Of a stretch of DNA of 64,000 nucleotides, positions 42,460-54,932 are shown one piece after another (position 1 is the first letter of the stretch; each line of letters starts with the position of its first letter). The DNA is from Porodaedalea pini. Its lineage: Eukaryota > Basidiomycota > Agaricomycetes > Hymenochaetales > Hymenochaetaceae. The translations under genes were made by a program, and so were the position numbers. The notes below the pieces were generated by a model. That model searched no databases and had not been told where the DNA came from. It saw only the letters and a program-made list of their open reading frames with translations. Location: assembly GCA_002794775.1 (NCBI GenBank), contig NBAY01000020.1:62001-126000 (forward strand), read 5' to 3'.

Positions 42460-43430
42460 AGACTGAGTTCACCGACTCCCTGGGGGTAGGAGAGAAGTTA
42501 TCGATGCTGCAGGATACTAAGCGGTAAACATCAATAACAGGATCCGAAGAATTAAGTTGTGCTGCTTGCGGCTTGTCCGTCACCTTGAGTAACTGCTACG
42601 GAAGGACTTGGAAAGGAATCACATGAAGGAAAGGAGAAATGTACAGTACAACTTGAATGTGTACCTATCGATATTCAATAAATAGCTATAAAATTTAGCA
42701 AGGAACTGGTATGACAGATATGGAGTATCTAGGAAATACCTTTTCCTGAGATGTGATCTCTTCCGAGTCGCTTGTGGCACTCTGCAGATCATAAGTTATG
42801 TCGATCTTTACGCTGACATTATGCTTACGTAGCATTTTAAAAATTTTAATGTAATTTATTTTTGCGAGCGTGTGCAGCTCTTTCAACCCGCGTGAACCCT
42901 TGTGTTTGGCTACACTTGTTCAAAGCCGCGCGCCCAATGAAGCGACCGTACCAAACAGATAACAGCAAAAATAACTCCCACGCCACTTTCAATCACGACA
43001 CCGAGCCACAGCATCTGCCTCTTGATTTGATACGAGTCGATGATCTATTCCGCGTGAAGGCCAGTGCCTATTCGTCCTCTATAAACCCAACGAAACGCGC
43101 TGAACTTCCTTGCTTGTGCTTCAATTCGTGCGCGAAGGGAAACAGAAAGTTCATTAGGCTCTATGTATCATAGCTGGTCATTCTCGTACGCACGCGGTCT
43201 TTGTCTTTTCCTCGGTATGCTTTTTCATTGACAAACAAAGATTTACAGAAGGAGAGTATATGAAAACAGACGCCGAGTGCCAAAGATCCAATTTCTAAAC
43301 AGTCTTCAGTCAGGGACCTTGCGGTGAGTCTCCCTAAAGATAGCGGCACCCGTTTATTTTTGACCGTAGTACAAATCAGATATCAAGGATAGCTTCAAGC
43401 ATACAGAGAAGGTCCGAAAATATAAGTAAA
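42460..43430. other. Intergenic, nothing recognised
   Basis: No coding similarity. It should contain the 3' region of the deacetylase gene and the upstream region of the F-box gene. Confidence 0.5.
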
Positions 43431-44105
43431 ACGTTCCGCCTGCCTCCGGAGATTCTTCGAGAAATCTTCTGGATGAGCTTACCGGATAAATGCCTACGTC
43501 CCACGATATGCAAAGCACCCCTCAGTATTTCGCGCGTCTGCCGGTATTGGCGCGACGTCTCTGTTTCATTCTCAGCACTGTGGACAGAATTTTTCACCTT
43601 CTACACAGGGCGTGGCGGAGCCAGAAGACGTAACTGGGTCAAAGTTATTATCGACGCATGGCTCCAGAGGTCGAATGCATTACCTCTGGACATCACTTTT
43701 ATTTGCGATCTCAAACGATACGACAGCGGAAAAATGCATCGCACAGCAGAGGAAATCATTACGTCCTTGCTTGTGCATCAACACCGTTGGAGGAACGTAT
43801 ATTTCGATTGGCAAAACATATACTTCTCCTCAAGCTTCACGGGCATAAACGCGACCAACATGACCATGCTAACCTCTCTGACCCTGACTGTCAGGTGCGA
43901 ATCCGACGAGTGGGAAACAGTCCGGGCAAACGTCGACATTAGCTCCTCGCCACGACTCAAAAAACTGCTGCTTATTGGACTATTTGTCTTCGATATCGAC
44001 GAAGAGCGTTTCCTCGCTATGACCAAGATGGACCGGCTTTTGATGGAATCGACCCGGGAATATTGGTCGGAAAATAAGGACGCAACTCTTCATCAGTGTT
44101 TCTGA
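43431..44105 (+). CDS. F-box/LRR-type protein, start codon apparently lost
   Basis: The frame opens with a clear F-box (TFRLPPEILREIFWMSLP, then ISRVCRYWRDVSVSFSALWTEF), the Skp1-binding motif of SCF ubiquitin ligase adaptors. Leucine-rich segments follow (WLQRSNALPLDITFICDL, VHQHRWRNVYFDWQNIYF, MLTSLTLTVRCE, VDISSSPRLKKLLLIG) to the stop at 44103-44105. It is shorter than typical members. A paralogue at 60814 starts MNRLSTETL, and at the matching position here the codon is ACG (43431). No in-frame ATG precedes the F-box, and the next ATG (43473) would remove half of it. Either an upstream exon supplies the start, or the gene has lost it. Paralogous decayed copies lie at 57925-58260 and 59478-60814. 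Confidence 0.6.
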   Translation, partial: TFRLPPEILREIFWMSLPDKCLRPTICKAPLSISRVCRYWRDVSVSFSALWTEFFTFYTGRGGARRRNWVKVIIDAWLQRSNALPLDITFICDLKRYDSGKMHRTAEEIITSLLVHQHRWRNVYFDWQNIYFSSSFTGINATNMTMLTSLTLTVRCESDEWETVRANVDISSSPRLKKLLLIGLFVFDIDEERFLAMTKMDRLLMESTREYWSENKDATLHQCF

Positions 44106-44738
44106 AGAACAAGTGCGATCTCAATATCGGCGACACAGACACAGAAAGCCTCTACAGCCAGTCGACGTTTTAGAAGGCTGTCTCCGGCCCATTTATGAGT
44201 GTCGAACGGGCAACGTCATATCAACGACGAGATAGGACAGATAACGAACGTGTCGATCTCCAGCGCTGTGTCGAAATGAGACTGGCTTGAAAGTGACAAA
44301 GGAGATCTAAATTGATATAAGATTTATATACTACTGCGAGCATCAATTGACCATGAGGACGGTTTTGGAAACAGGATGCCATACTAATACTATAGGATTT
44401 ACTCGAAAAGAGAGCTCCTACCTTGAACAGGTTGATTTTCTGCGAGCTGGACACTCAGTCCTATATCCGTTCTGATATTTATAGTGTAGGACAAGACGAT
44501 GGCAACGGCCTATTAGCACGGACAAGCGGTGAAACTTGAATCGCAGAATATAACAATATATCAACAAATGATGTACAGGCAGTGAAAAAACGCAATTGGG
44601 TGTTTCGAAATACAGCTGGTGCAAGACAGGGGACAACAAACACGGAAGAAAAGCGTACAAGTACAGAGAGCAAGAACAGATAAGCAAGGCCTAATTTTTT
44701 TTACAGCATCCAGGAAGCACATAGCACCATCAAATGTC
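44106..44738. other. Intergenic between convergent genes
   Basis: 3' flanks of two convergent F-box-type genes. No other feature recognised. Confidence 0.5.
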
Positions 44739-46143
44739 TCAGAGGCCGGCTCGAAGCGTCGGGCAACCGTTGCAAGCCGGACCAGGCAACCCCATATCCA
44801 TTCCGGGACAGACACACGGATGCACACCAGATCCACTTTCAGGTTCGGGCACTTTCCGACTATCTCCACCCAAGCAGCGCTCGTCCCGAGTCATCAGAAG
44901 CCGTTCAATGATGAGCTGCAGGCGACCCGCGCGTATGAGCGCACACAAGCGCGGATGCGCAACAATCTGGCTGGCAAACAGCGTCTGCGGCTCACTCTCA
45001 AGCTGTGCTTCGAGCTCCGCTGTGGCAGCTTCTAGGATTTCTGCATCTTGGCCGACATCCCCGAGCCTCCGTCTGCAAGTCGGCGCGGCGCACTGCGGGC
45101 GTCTCGGCGTCAAATTGGCGAAGCGGTAGCGACGTCTGTCCAAACTTGTGAAAGCAAGGCGAAGAAAGGGGGATAAGCATGAGTCCGGATCGGGTAAACC
45201 AACAGTGCCGTCGAGGAGCTCGATGCGCTCGAGCGCGGGATTCTTCGCGACGTCAAGCAGGAAATTGTTGAGCAGCGTAGGCTGGCGCGCGCGTAGCACT
45301 CTGAGGTTAGTAGCTTGCGCGAGAGCTGCTGCGAACGGATCGGGTCGCGGATGACCTGGCGGCGATGGTAATGGCGTTGGCCTCATTCGTAAGTCGACTA
45401 TTTCCTGTGCAAACGAATTGCGGCGAGGATTTCCCGGAAGACATGATGGCACAGAATAGGTGGAGTATGTTTGAAACGGAAGCGTTTATTAGTAAAAATG
45501 TTCCGAGAGACCGTGAACGGGCACAAGACCACGTTTGATTAAAACACAGAACATATGCACTGACCAGGCTATGCCACCGGCTTACACCCGATGCGAGCGC
45601 GTGAACGAACGAGATCATCGTGTTACAACTAAGATACCCGTCCTGGCGCATGACTAGACATTTCGTATCCGGACATGCTCGGAGCGCAGTGTTGAGCCGC
45701 TCGAGGTCCTCCTTCGTTTGACTAACATTCGTGTTAGACGGAAGACCACGCTCATCGACGAGCCGAATGTCCAGAAGGTCGAGCACGCGATGAACTGATC
45801 CGTGGGCGTTAGTGAGGATCTGAGCGGCTACGAGAAGCGCGCGGCTTGCAGAGGGCCCGTCCACGCGAATGGTACGTATGGATGCGCCGAGAGCGGGCTG
45901 GACGCTGAGTATTTCTGCGAGCTTGTCGGATTGCTCACGCGTCCGAAGATGCAAGGAACTATACAGAAGAGGTTTCGCTATTCGATCGAATGCCTTGCAG
46001 ACGAGCAGTAAAGAAATTGCAGATGTCTCGGACGTGCAATTGCCTCCTATGCCTTCAGGGAAGAGGGCAAGTGAGATAATTTGCTCCAGAATTTCCTCGG
46101 GCAGCGTCAGGTTTGGCGCAGACGATGAGAGCGAAGCCTTCAT
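44739..46143 (-). CDS. F-box-like domain protein, two exons
   Basis: The start is taken at the ATG at 46143 (MKASLSSSAPN). An in-frame ATG at 46185 would add 14 residues. The N-terminus has an F-box-like segment (LTLPEEILEQIISLAL, then ISLLLVCKAFDRIAKPLLYSSLHLR), as found in many basidiomycete proteins. Leucine-rich blocks follow (LAEILSVQPALGASIRTIRV, DLERLNTALRACPDTKCLVM). A GTCAGT donor after WHSL (about 45565) and a CACAG acceptor before EIVDLRM (about 45412) define the intron. The second exon continues with LRVLRARQPTLLNNFLLDV and NPALERIELLDG to the stop at 44739. It is inferred to act as a substrate adaptor. The target is unknown. Confidence 0.68.
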
Positions 46144-46910
46144 AGTATGAGCTACTGAGTCACAGACATGGATGTTTATAGTCAAGCTTTATAGCAGAAG
46201 GCAGAGGTCGCGAGGCGTGCCAGTGTCACGCGTAGCGCGTCGGTCTCGGCTTTCCCAAAACAGATATTATCCCTGCGCGTGTTTGCCTTCTCCTCACCTC
46301 GATGCAAACAAGCCAAAAGTCAAATAGACCAGAAGTCGCAAGGCAAGCGAGCAGAATCACTGCACGCTTACTTTGCAATTTTTTGAATGAGTGGACCTCC
46401 GCGTCTTGAACTCAGCACGTCGATCCACCATCTTCATTAGAAAAAGGTAAGTAAAAGCAGCCTTCGCCAGAAAATCCTTATTTGCGTTGGCTAAGGACGA
46501 GTACTAGCTCTGAAAGCGTTAGGCTTGAGAACTTTAAGCTTGTCTTCTGAAGGTGCGAAGTGTTCCCACAACGAACTAGCTTGAGCTCCGAGTCGCCGCA
46601 ACTCTCCGAGCCTCAAGGACTCGGACTCCATCGTTTGTTTCAGGTCGCTTTCCTCTCAAAACTCATACGCGGTGCCTAAGAGTAAGCTAAGCTGATTGGA
46701 CATTCTGGCTGTTAGTCGGACATTTACCGAAATGCCTTTGGTTATTAGCGTCCTCCCGAGACACTTGCATGTAAGATCTGAAGTAGAGATTACATCGAAG
46801 CAAATACTACAGGGCTATATCGGGAGGCATCGAATCTAGCCCAGAGAGCGTAAAGCTCCCAGACGCAGTCTCTTCTTCAAGTGACGTCGATTCCCTCGAT
46901 CGATTTCCTC
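46144..46910. other. Divergent intergenic region
   Basis: Shared upstream DNA of the F-box-like gene and the alpha/beta hydrolase gene. No coding similarity seen. Confidence 0.5.
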
Positions 46911-48392
46911 ATGGCGACAATGCACAGTGCGCCTGTCGACGCTGCGGGAACAACGCTTGCCTACATCGACTCCGGACCACCTCCAGGCGACCCGTACACT
47001 ACCATCGTCCTTGTACATGGCCATTCCTATACTGCCCGTGAGCTCTCCATTGCTCTTCGATCCCATCTACTTATTAAGCAAAGTAACACATCGATCCCTC
47101 CCTTTACCACCTCATGCTCTCCTTATTGCCGTATTCACTGATCATTTGAATTTGATATACACTTGCCACCAACAGAGACATTCTCTCGCCTCCTGCCTCT
47201 CGCCTCATCCCATAACCTGCGTATCATTGCTATCAATCGGAGGGACTACGTCAATTCAACGCCTCTCTCCGCCTCCGAGCTCGCCCTACTTTTCTCAAAT
47301 GATGCTGCAGACCACAAGCAATACCTGCGCGCACGTGGCCTTGAGATCGCGCAGTTCCTCGCATGGGTGATCGATGAGCTGAAGGTTCCTCCTGCGGAAT
47401 CGAAGAGCACGGGTGAGAATAAAGGAGGACTAGTACTCGCGGGCTGGTCGCTGGGCAGTGTCACAACGCTTGCTTTCTTGCGACATCTTCCAAGCTTCCC
47501 CAATGAGTTGGTCAGAAAAATTGAGCCATATTTGAAGATATTCATCATCTATGGTTGGTTTCGCGCAGTCATATTTTATTATGCTCACCTTTGAAACAAT
47601 CATATAGAGTCTGGATACGCCACGCTTGGCTATCCCTATCCTCAGGGTATGTATCACCCCTTTCGCGATGCCTCAATTTCCGCACAGGAGCGTAGTGCAG
47701 CCTTCATCGCATGGATTTCCTCTTACTACACGCACCCTTACTATACCTCCCCGTCCGCCTCCTCTCAAGCCTCACGCACACTTGAACAACTCGCTTTACG
47801 CACGCCAGGTCCCGAACCCATTTCAGATCTAGGTTCTACGGGCACCGGAGATGGCAGCACCACAAGCGCCTTCAGATCGCCGTCGCACGCAAACATCGAC
47901 CCGGAGGTGTTCGCCGCTACCGTTCATGCTCCGGCCGAGCGCTCCGAAATGGCGTTCCAAGGCACCGTGCGGCCCGAGACGCTCTACGACCAGCTCTCGG
48001 GCGCTCTGTTCCTCGATTCCTCAGGCTCTTCGGATCCTTCCGTATCAGCTGCGTCAAAGGAAAGGGAAGCATCTGCGCAAGAAAAGATCGTCCTACCCAA
48101 TATTCACGCACTATATATATACGGCACGCGTTCACCCTGGTCCACACAGTGGTGCGCGTGGGCTCTGGAAGCAGATCTCGCCTCTCAACCCGAAAGCACC
48201 AGGAGGCCAGTGGAGCTCGTACGTGTCGAAGGCACGAATCATTTCGTGCGTCTTCCACTTCGCTCCTTTGAAATTGTGATTTTGCATTGAAACATAGTGG
48301 CTATAATATAGTGGCACTGGGATGAGCCGGACACGTTCCTTGCACTCCTCGCGGAGAAATCTGTATTCCGGACTCGCTCGGATGGGCACTAA
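46911..48392 (+). CDS. Alpha/beta hydrolase
   Basis: The start is the ATG at 46911 (MATMHSAPVDAAGTTLAYID). The fold is shown by the oxyanion motif YTTIVLVHGHSYTA, the strand LRIIAINRRDYVNST, and the nucleophile elbow LAGWSLGSVTTL (Ser in G-W-S-L-G). A late His lies in VEGTNHF, followed after an intron by WHWDEPDTFLALL, which completes a likely Ser-Asp-His triad. Introns interrupt after HSYTA, after FIIY and after NHF. The stop is TAA at 48390-48392. A Ser/Thr-rich insert of about 100 residues lies in the cap region. No signal peptide or membrane segment is seen. The family covers esterases, lipases and epoxide hydrolases, and no substrate can be assigned. Confidence 0.82.
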
Positions 48393-48817
48393 ATCAGCCG
48401 ATTAGAAATAAAAATGAGGAAGAACAAACACCATAAGATAGTCGAGACGCGTGAACCTGTGGCTGAGTGGCTGAGAGCAGTACCTGCGGTAAAATTTCAA
48501 AGGATGACAATCACCACTGATTATTGGATGATCTGTAACTTACCAACTTTAAGTAGTCATCCGCAAGATTCAAGTTTCTTTAAGCATAGTCATCACTATA
48601 CGTAGTATCGGCGTGCATTCCTGTCGTACCTCTGAGCCTCAGAGCAGCGTGTCTACGACTCTGAGAGACCCATCATAAAACTGCGAAGCCTTTATGCATT
48701 GTTCTTGGTAGGCCAAATGAGGCAATGTGAAGGCAACGGAGGGTGGTCGTAAGAGTTGAGGAAGAGAAGAATGAAAAGTGTACGTTATTAAGTACTAATA
48801 AGAGAACTTTCGTTGTA
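48393..48817. other. Intergenic, nothing recognised
   Basis: No coding similarity between the hydrolase stop and the tRNA gene. Confidence 0.5.
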
Positions 48818-48911
48818 GCCCTTATAGCTCAGTGGTAGAGCGTGCCACTCGTATTCGTTTCACCCAGACTGTGTGATGGTAAGGTCGGTTGTTCAATCCA
48901 GCCTGGGGGCA
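48818..48911 (+). tRNA. tRNA-Thr(CGU) with 22-nt intron
   Basis: The arms fold as a standard tRNA. The acceptor stem pairs GCCCTTA (48818-48824) with TGGGGGC (48904-48910), with A at 48911 as discriminator. The D arm is GCTC/GAGC (48827-48841), the anticodon stem TGCCA/TGGTA (48843-48847 and 48877-48881), and the T arm is GGTTG/CAGCC. The seven-base anticodon loop CTCGTA+A gives anticodon CGU for the Thr codon ACG. An intron of 22 bases (48854-48875) sits one base after the anticodon, the canonical place. T-rich sequence follows and could end RNA polymerase III transcription. The A-box is the D arm, and the B-box is GGTTGTTCAATCC. Confidence 0.88.
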
Positions 48912-49813
48912 TATGTTTTACTATTTTATTTTTAATTTTTAATCACTAATGACTCGAAAATCGAGGCATTTTTTGCCTCCAGCAAGCAGCCAGCATGTGA
49001 TCGTTACATGCTTAACATGGTAGAGAAGAGAGAATCAACTTTCCGAGTCTTGCCAGTGGTTTACAATTATATTCTTTGCAACTCCTGCAAGATCGACCTT
49101 TGAGTCCGAGCAGTCTATTTGAACAGTTGCATTTTGCATGTGCATATCTATTCTCGCTCACTGTAAGTATCTCGGAAATTCCATGCAACATCCTAGCAAA
49201 GGCTAAAATTAGCCAGCAAAGTAAAGCCTGAAGCCGAACCTCTTCCAGAGATGTTGCAGACTTCCGGAAATTCACCAACGGTAACTCTTGATAAGTTTAG
49301 ATTGGTACCTCAAGGCTACTCAGCAGGTACTACGTGCGTCGAGATTGAATAATCCAAGGAGATCTCATTCAATTTACTACGCGGTAAACCTTGCTCACGC
49401 AGACGATCGAAGCGTCGATCCACGATCTGCCTTCCCAACGTGTCACTTCGCCTTAACCGCGTTTGTTTTTGTTCTTCCTCCACGACCACCGTCACCTTCG
49501 GCCTAGTCTCGGGCTCGTGGCCGACGATGGTGCGCGCGGTCAGCCACGTCGGGCCTTCCTTGTTCATTTACCATCACCAGCTCTCCTTGCCGCCTTTCGT
49601 TAAATTTATCTCCACGGCCTGCCACCGGCAGCCACTTGCGAGTCTCGCCTGTCCGACACTGCCGCCCTTCGACTTCTACTCATATCGTCAAGAGAAGGGC
49701 CGAAAACGAGTCTTGTGACTACGACCTAATTTGAGAACGTACACGAGGTATAAAATGGGCCTCATTGTTCTCAATCCTCTCCGCTCAGAGTCATATTTAC
49801 AGGCCGGACAAAC
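48912..49813. other. Intergenic, upstream region of the lactonase gene
   Basis: No coding similarity. A TATA box is present at its right end. Confidence 0.5.
49749..49755 (+). promoter_or_regulatory. TATA box of the lactonase gene
   Basis: TATAAAA lies 59 bp before the start codon at 49814, in GC-richer surroundings, at a plausible distance for a short 5' leader. Confidence 0.5.
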
Positions 49814-51099
49814 ATGGTTAACTTCACCATTCTTGCAGGCGGCTACAGCGCGTTCATCGCGACGTACAATTACGACTCAGACAGTAATGTGCTGAGCCTC
49901 GTCGGTCAGTCAGAGACAGGCGGGAACCCCTCGTGGGTCTCGCTTCATCCGACAAATAGCAGCATTCTTTAGTGTGCCATTTTTGTTCTTCATGTCTGTC
50001 GCCAGGCTGACGTAGGACTTGTGTAGTGCTGTTAACGAGAACGCACCGGGCGCTCTGCAATCCTTCGTGGTTGAGGAAACCGGGCTACTGAGCGATGCGG
50101 TATCTACCATCGAGTCCGGAGGAACTTCTCCCGCATTTACGGCTCCGCTCAGCACTGGTCAAGTCGCAATCATGAATGTAAGTACAGTCAATCACTCTCA
50201 TATGCCCGCCTTATTTATTCGTAAAAAGTACAACACAGGCAACGGCAGGATCATCCCCACGACGTTCGACCCGCTGCACTTCGACAACTCGTCGGCGCCG
50301 GTCATCACCTTCCCCGCAACGATATCGAACCCGCACATGGCACTCCAGAACGGCGAGGAGGTCCTTGTTCCGGATCTGGTAAGTTTTACATGCCACGGAA
50401 TATATCACGCGTTACTGAGATAACCTCAAGGGAGCGGACAAGATCTGGCGTCTTGTCCAGTCGTCTCCTGACACCCCGGGTACTTTTGAGATCCAAGGCT
50501 TCATCGAACAGCCTTCAGGCTCCGGGCCGCGCCATATCGCGCTTGAAGGTCAGCAGATCTAGACACATGCTTCTTCAATCTTTGATGCGCCGAGGCTGAC
50601 ATATCACCCAGACGGCTACCTCTACACGCTGCACGAGCTGAGCAGTACGCTGACATCGCAACAGCTCCCGGCCGCGCCGAACGGCACCTCTTCGCTCATC
50701 GCGAACATGTCCATCATCCCGCCCGACCCGAACATCGGCGCCGTCTTCGCAGCTGGCGAGATTCTCATCCCGTCCGTCTCGCCGACGTTCAACGGCTCCT
50801 TCGTCTTCACGTCAAACCGCAACACGGGCTGGCAAAGCATACAGGGCGACGCGATCACAATCTTCAACCGCGGGGCCGCCGGCGAGCTCGACATCGCTGG
50901 GTACGTGTACACAGGACTCAATCAGATCCGCGGGATGCAGTTCTTCGGCGAGGACGACCGATTCCTCGTCGCGAGCGGCGTGCAGGGCGAGGCGGGCGTG
51001 CTCGTCTTTGAGCGCACGGGCAACGGCGGGAACCTCACGCTGCTGACGGCGAACACGGAGATACCGACGAGGTCCTCGTTCGTGAGCATTCCAGGCTGA
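49814..51099 (+). CDS. Seven-bladed beta-propeller lactonase family protein
   Basis: A homologue of the lactonase family that includes 6-phosphogluconolactonase of the Pgl/YbhE type and carboxy-cis,cis-muconate cyclase. The ATG at 49814 gives FTILAGGYSAFIATYNYD, then GGNPSWVSLHP. After an intron with a GTGTGC donor near 49973 comes AVNENAPGALQSF, and further on GNGRIIPTTFDP, NPHMALQNGEEVLVPDLG, ADKIWRL, GSGPRHIAL, DGYLYTLHELSSTL and NQIRGMQFFGEDDRFLVASG, to the stop at 51097-51099. The repeated four-strand propeller blades and the HPS/PHMA/GPRH-like motifs are typical. Introns are at about 49973, 50179, 50380, 50549. Fungal members of this kind vary in substrate. Upstream lies a TATA box. The frame is intact. 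Confidence 0.82.
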
Positions 51100-52188
51100 G
51101 TATGATACTCGTATGCCTTGAACATGTTAGAAAACAACTATATGTGTATGTTTTCCTGGCCCTCTGCGCTGTCGAAACTGCAATATTGAAAGAGCAACAA
51201 TGACGGAGTATGAGAGGATATGGTACAAGAGGCTCGCATCCTATGTCTAAATAAGAAAAAAAAGGTACAGATCATGACATTCATACACCAAATCCTAGAT
51301 AACATTTTAGGTCATATGAAGACAAACAGTAACTGAATCAGGTTTGGGACTCACTTGTCTGGCTCGGAAATCGGATCACGTGCGCATCACGCGGTTCTTG
51401 TCGCGTCGCGTCATCTCGCGGCTGTTCGACGTCTTTTGTCTTGTGCCCACGATAAACCGTTCTTACGCCGAGGCACACCTCCTGGCCAATTAATTCTTCT
51501 GCTCCCAGTCGCCAAGAAGCTGTGATGAAGACTGAACATCCAATAAGTTTCAGGAACACTTATCATCTTGCTGATGTTTGGCTAAGGTCTTGAAGGTCGT
51601 CGAGGACCTCCAATCATTTGCGCGCGCTTGTACCACGAACTACTGCCAGATCTGTGGGAGTTCGACCATATGCAAGACTGCTTCTCCCGTCTTTCATCAC
51701 AGGGTTTCATGATATTTGCCGGTATGTCTATATATTTCTATTATACATAGGAAACCCCATCTAATGCTCTCATCTAGTGGCATAAGTCTGGCTCGGCTTG
51801 AAAATCTTGTCTCGTGGAGCGCTGAAGCATGCAATACAATCTCGACTGAGGTGCCAGACTGATAAGAACCTGTTTTTCCGGAGTAACTCAAAGGTGCTGG
51901 GCCATGGTATCCGTCACGGACGTTATGGCGCCATATCCGCGTGCTCTTGCCCGCCCTCGTTCCGCGTGCATCACGTCCAGATACGGAGCCGGCCTTCTCA
52001 GCTTCGATGCCGGGACTGTATGCAAGCTTCTCTCGCTAGTCTTGCCGGTAATTGCAGACTATGGCGTACCAGGAACAGATAGCTAATTTTCCAAGTATAT
52101 AAGCGTCTGCGCCGCTCGTGCTTCTCTACGGTGTTGCTCGTCCCTGAGGAGATTGTCCTTCCCTCGTCGACACCTCCGGTACTTCGCC
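51100..52188. other. Intergenic, nothing recognised
   Basis: About 1.1 kb with only short frames without family resemblance. Contains the lactonase 3' end and the transporter promoter. Confidence 0.5.
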
Positions 52189-54510
52189 ATGACCTCGACC
52201 CCTCTCCCGTTGAACGACGTCCCATTCGCTCCAGCGCAGCCACGGCGCTCCTCGTTCTCCAGTACTACCTCCATTGACAAGGATGCACTGCACTCGCCGA
52301 CGAAGTCTGTGAGCAAGGAGACCGTCTCTGATGACGGCCTGCAGGACCCAATCGACGAGAAGCCGCGCTTCGCCGACGTTATCTTCCGTCGCAAGCGCCT
52401 CCGTCCAGACGACCTCAACGCTATCGCGACGCGCCGCAGCGTGTTCGACGACCCGAAGCTCGCGAAGCACTACTGGCCGACGGAGAAGTACGAGAATCTA
52501 CACCGGTTTGATCCCGATGCGCGCTGGACGTTTGCCGAAGAGCGGGTATGTACTCAATCTCCTTTCTTTGCTTTCTGAATTGCGTATTGATTTTCTCTGC
52601 GTTATAGGCAATAGTTCGCAAGATCGATTGGAGGGTGATGCTCTGGGCCGCAATCAGCTTTTCTGCTGTGAGTGAATCTCCACTTGTCTCCACTCCACAA
52701 TCTCAGCCTAATTGTTTCTTGTAGCTCAACCTAGATCGTAACAATCTTAGTCAAGCGAACACGGATAACATTCTGGGAGACCTCGGCATGACCACCAACG
52801 ATTTCAACTTGGGGAACACACTGTTCAAGGTCTTTTTCTTGTCCGCAGAACTTCCGTCTCAGCTTGTCTCCAAGCGGGTGCGCTATTTCCATTTTACCTT
52901 CATAATCTGTAGATTTACATGAATCCGTTCAGCTTGGACCCGATCGTTGGATTCCAACTCAGATGTGTCTATGGGGTACGTGGTCCCTCTCCCCTCTCCC
53001 TCTTCCTCAACTTGCTGAGACGGACTCTGATTCTCTATTGTATGTTCAGCTATAGTCACTCTGGCGCAATTCTGGTTAACAGGCAGGGGGAGCTTCCTCG
53101 TCTGCCGCTCACTTCTCGGATTTATTCAAGGTGGATTTATCCCTGACTTGATTCTTTACCTGTCTTGTGAGTCCTTTCTGCCTTACCTCTGATTATTTCG
53201 CTGAATACGAACGCCTTACTCAGATTACTATACGAAAACCGAGCTCCCTATCCGTCTGTGCCTTTTTTGGATGTCCTCGAACGTATGTAGTATAGTTGCA
53301 AGCTTCCTAGCGTACGGCGTTCTGCACTTGCGCGGCCATCTCGGAAAGGCGGGCTGGCGCTGGCTCTTCCTCGTTGAGTATGTTCTTTCCCTCGACTCAC
53401 CTAAAATAGTTCTACCCTTGCTAAATGCCTCTGCCTGACAGAGGCCTTATCACCTTTACTATCGGGTTTGCAACCTTCTTTATGATGCCGCCCTCGCCGA
53501 CGCAGACACGCAAATGGTTCCGGCCGAACGGATGGTTCAGTGAGCGCGAGGAGACGATCATCGTCTCGCGTGTCCTGCGCGATGATCCGACTAAAGGCGA
53601 TATGCACAACCGCGAAGGCCTCTCACTGAAACGCATCTGGACCGCTATGTGTGACTACGACTTGTGGCCACTGTACATCCTGTACGTTATTACTCTTAAA
53701 ATCACAAGGCACAACGCAGCTGATCTCGGTATCATCTTCGCTAGTGGCCTGATGTTCGGCATTCCCGTTGCTCCGCCCGCTCAATATCTTACCCTCTCCC
53801 TCAGAAATCTCGGGTACGTGCTTGCTCCTCTTTTTCTGGTATATCATATCAACTAACGCATAACCTTCATGTAGATTCAGCACCTTCAAGACCAACCTGC
53901 TCGTAATCCCCTCTTCAGTGACGTCATTCTGCAGTATGTTCGTAGTGGCGCTCTTCTCCGAGGCTGTCAACGACCGCGCGCTCGTCTCGATGCTCGAAGA
54001 CTTCTGGGCGTTGCCTTTCCTCGTCGCCATCTATTGCCTTCCTGCAAACCCGGGCCCTTGGCTCTACTACGTGAGTATTGATCTTTCTTAAAAGATACAC
54101 CTGAAGCTGATGTCCAATGACTCCGAAAGGGCCTGGCGACAGCACTACTCACCTATCCCTACACGCACCCCATCCAAGTCGGCTGGTGCTCGCGCAACTC
54201 CGGTGCCGTCGCCTCTCGCACGGTGAACGCCTCATTGTACAACATGTTCGTGCAAGCGTCGGGAATCATCTCGTCCAACATATACCGCGCAGACGACGCA
54301 CCGCGTTACCGGCGCGGGAACCGCACGCTCATCATCATCAGTGCCATCAACCTGATCGTGCTGTACCCCGGCACGAAGCTGTATTACATGTGGCGCAACA
54401 AGCAGCGCGACCGCGTGTGGAACGCGTTGAGCCCGGATGAGCGGGCGCACTATCTCGGGACGACGAAGGACGTAGGCAATCGGCGCTTGGACTTCCGCTT
54501 TGCTCACTGA
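52189..54510 (+). CDS. MFS transporter, anion:cation symporter (Dal5-like) family
   Basis: A multi-exon gene from the ATG at 52189 ([10 protein letters not shown]) to TGA at 54508-54510. After a cytosolic N-terminus of about 110 residues the first membrane segment appears ([15 protein letters not shown]), then [39 protein letters not shown] and [24 protein letters not shown] sequence. These are the hallmarks of the allantoate/nicotinate/pantothenate permease group. Further exons have [61 protein letters not shown] and [18 protein letters not shown]. Twelve membrane segments are expected. About eight introns of 50-60 bp are inferred. It moves small organic anions across the plasma membrane. 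The actual substrate is unknown. Confidence 0.85.
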
Positions 54511-54932
54511 TAATCGGAGAGCGGCTTGGTATTAATTGATGTATTAGACAGACAGGTTCCTTTTTACTTCATAGCTTCGGGGGACATGTCTAGCGGCGGA
54601 GACACAGAACTTCAATGTTTTCACAGATGTACTGTAGATCCTTTTTCTTTTTCTTCTAAATATTCTCTAATTGCTACAGCGACGTTATGTCCTGAAACGT
54701 ATCCTTCGATACATCTGACGCAAAATGTCTACTGTTATGCATACTGGATGAATTTCCGATAAAATGTTGACTCATTGCATGACGAGCAGCCAGACGAGTA
54801 GATCAAGACAAAACAAAGTGTTCTATTTGCCTCCACCAATCGTGCATATTCAGAGATACAAGATTTCTTTACTCATACACTTAGTTTCAGCGTCCGCCCT
54901 TCCATACTTCTTCGTACGCACGCATTTGTGCC
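54511..54932. other. Intergenic between convergent genes
   Basis: 3' flanks of the transporter and transaldolase genes. Nothing else seen. Confidence 0.5.

Noticed and set aside
52083..52470. Minus-strand Arg-rich open frames
   Set aside because: Antisense to the first exon of the MFS transporter.
53623..54030. A 135-codon minus-strand open frame
   Set aside because: It is antisense to MFS transporter exons.
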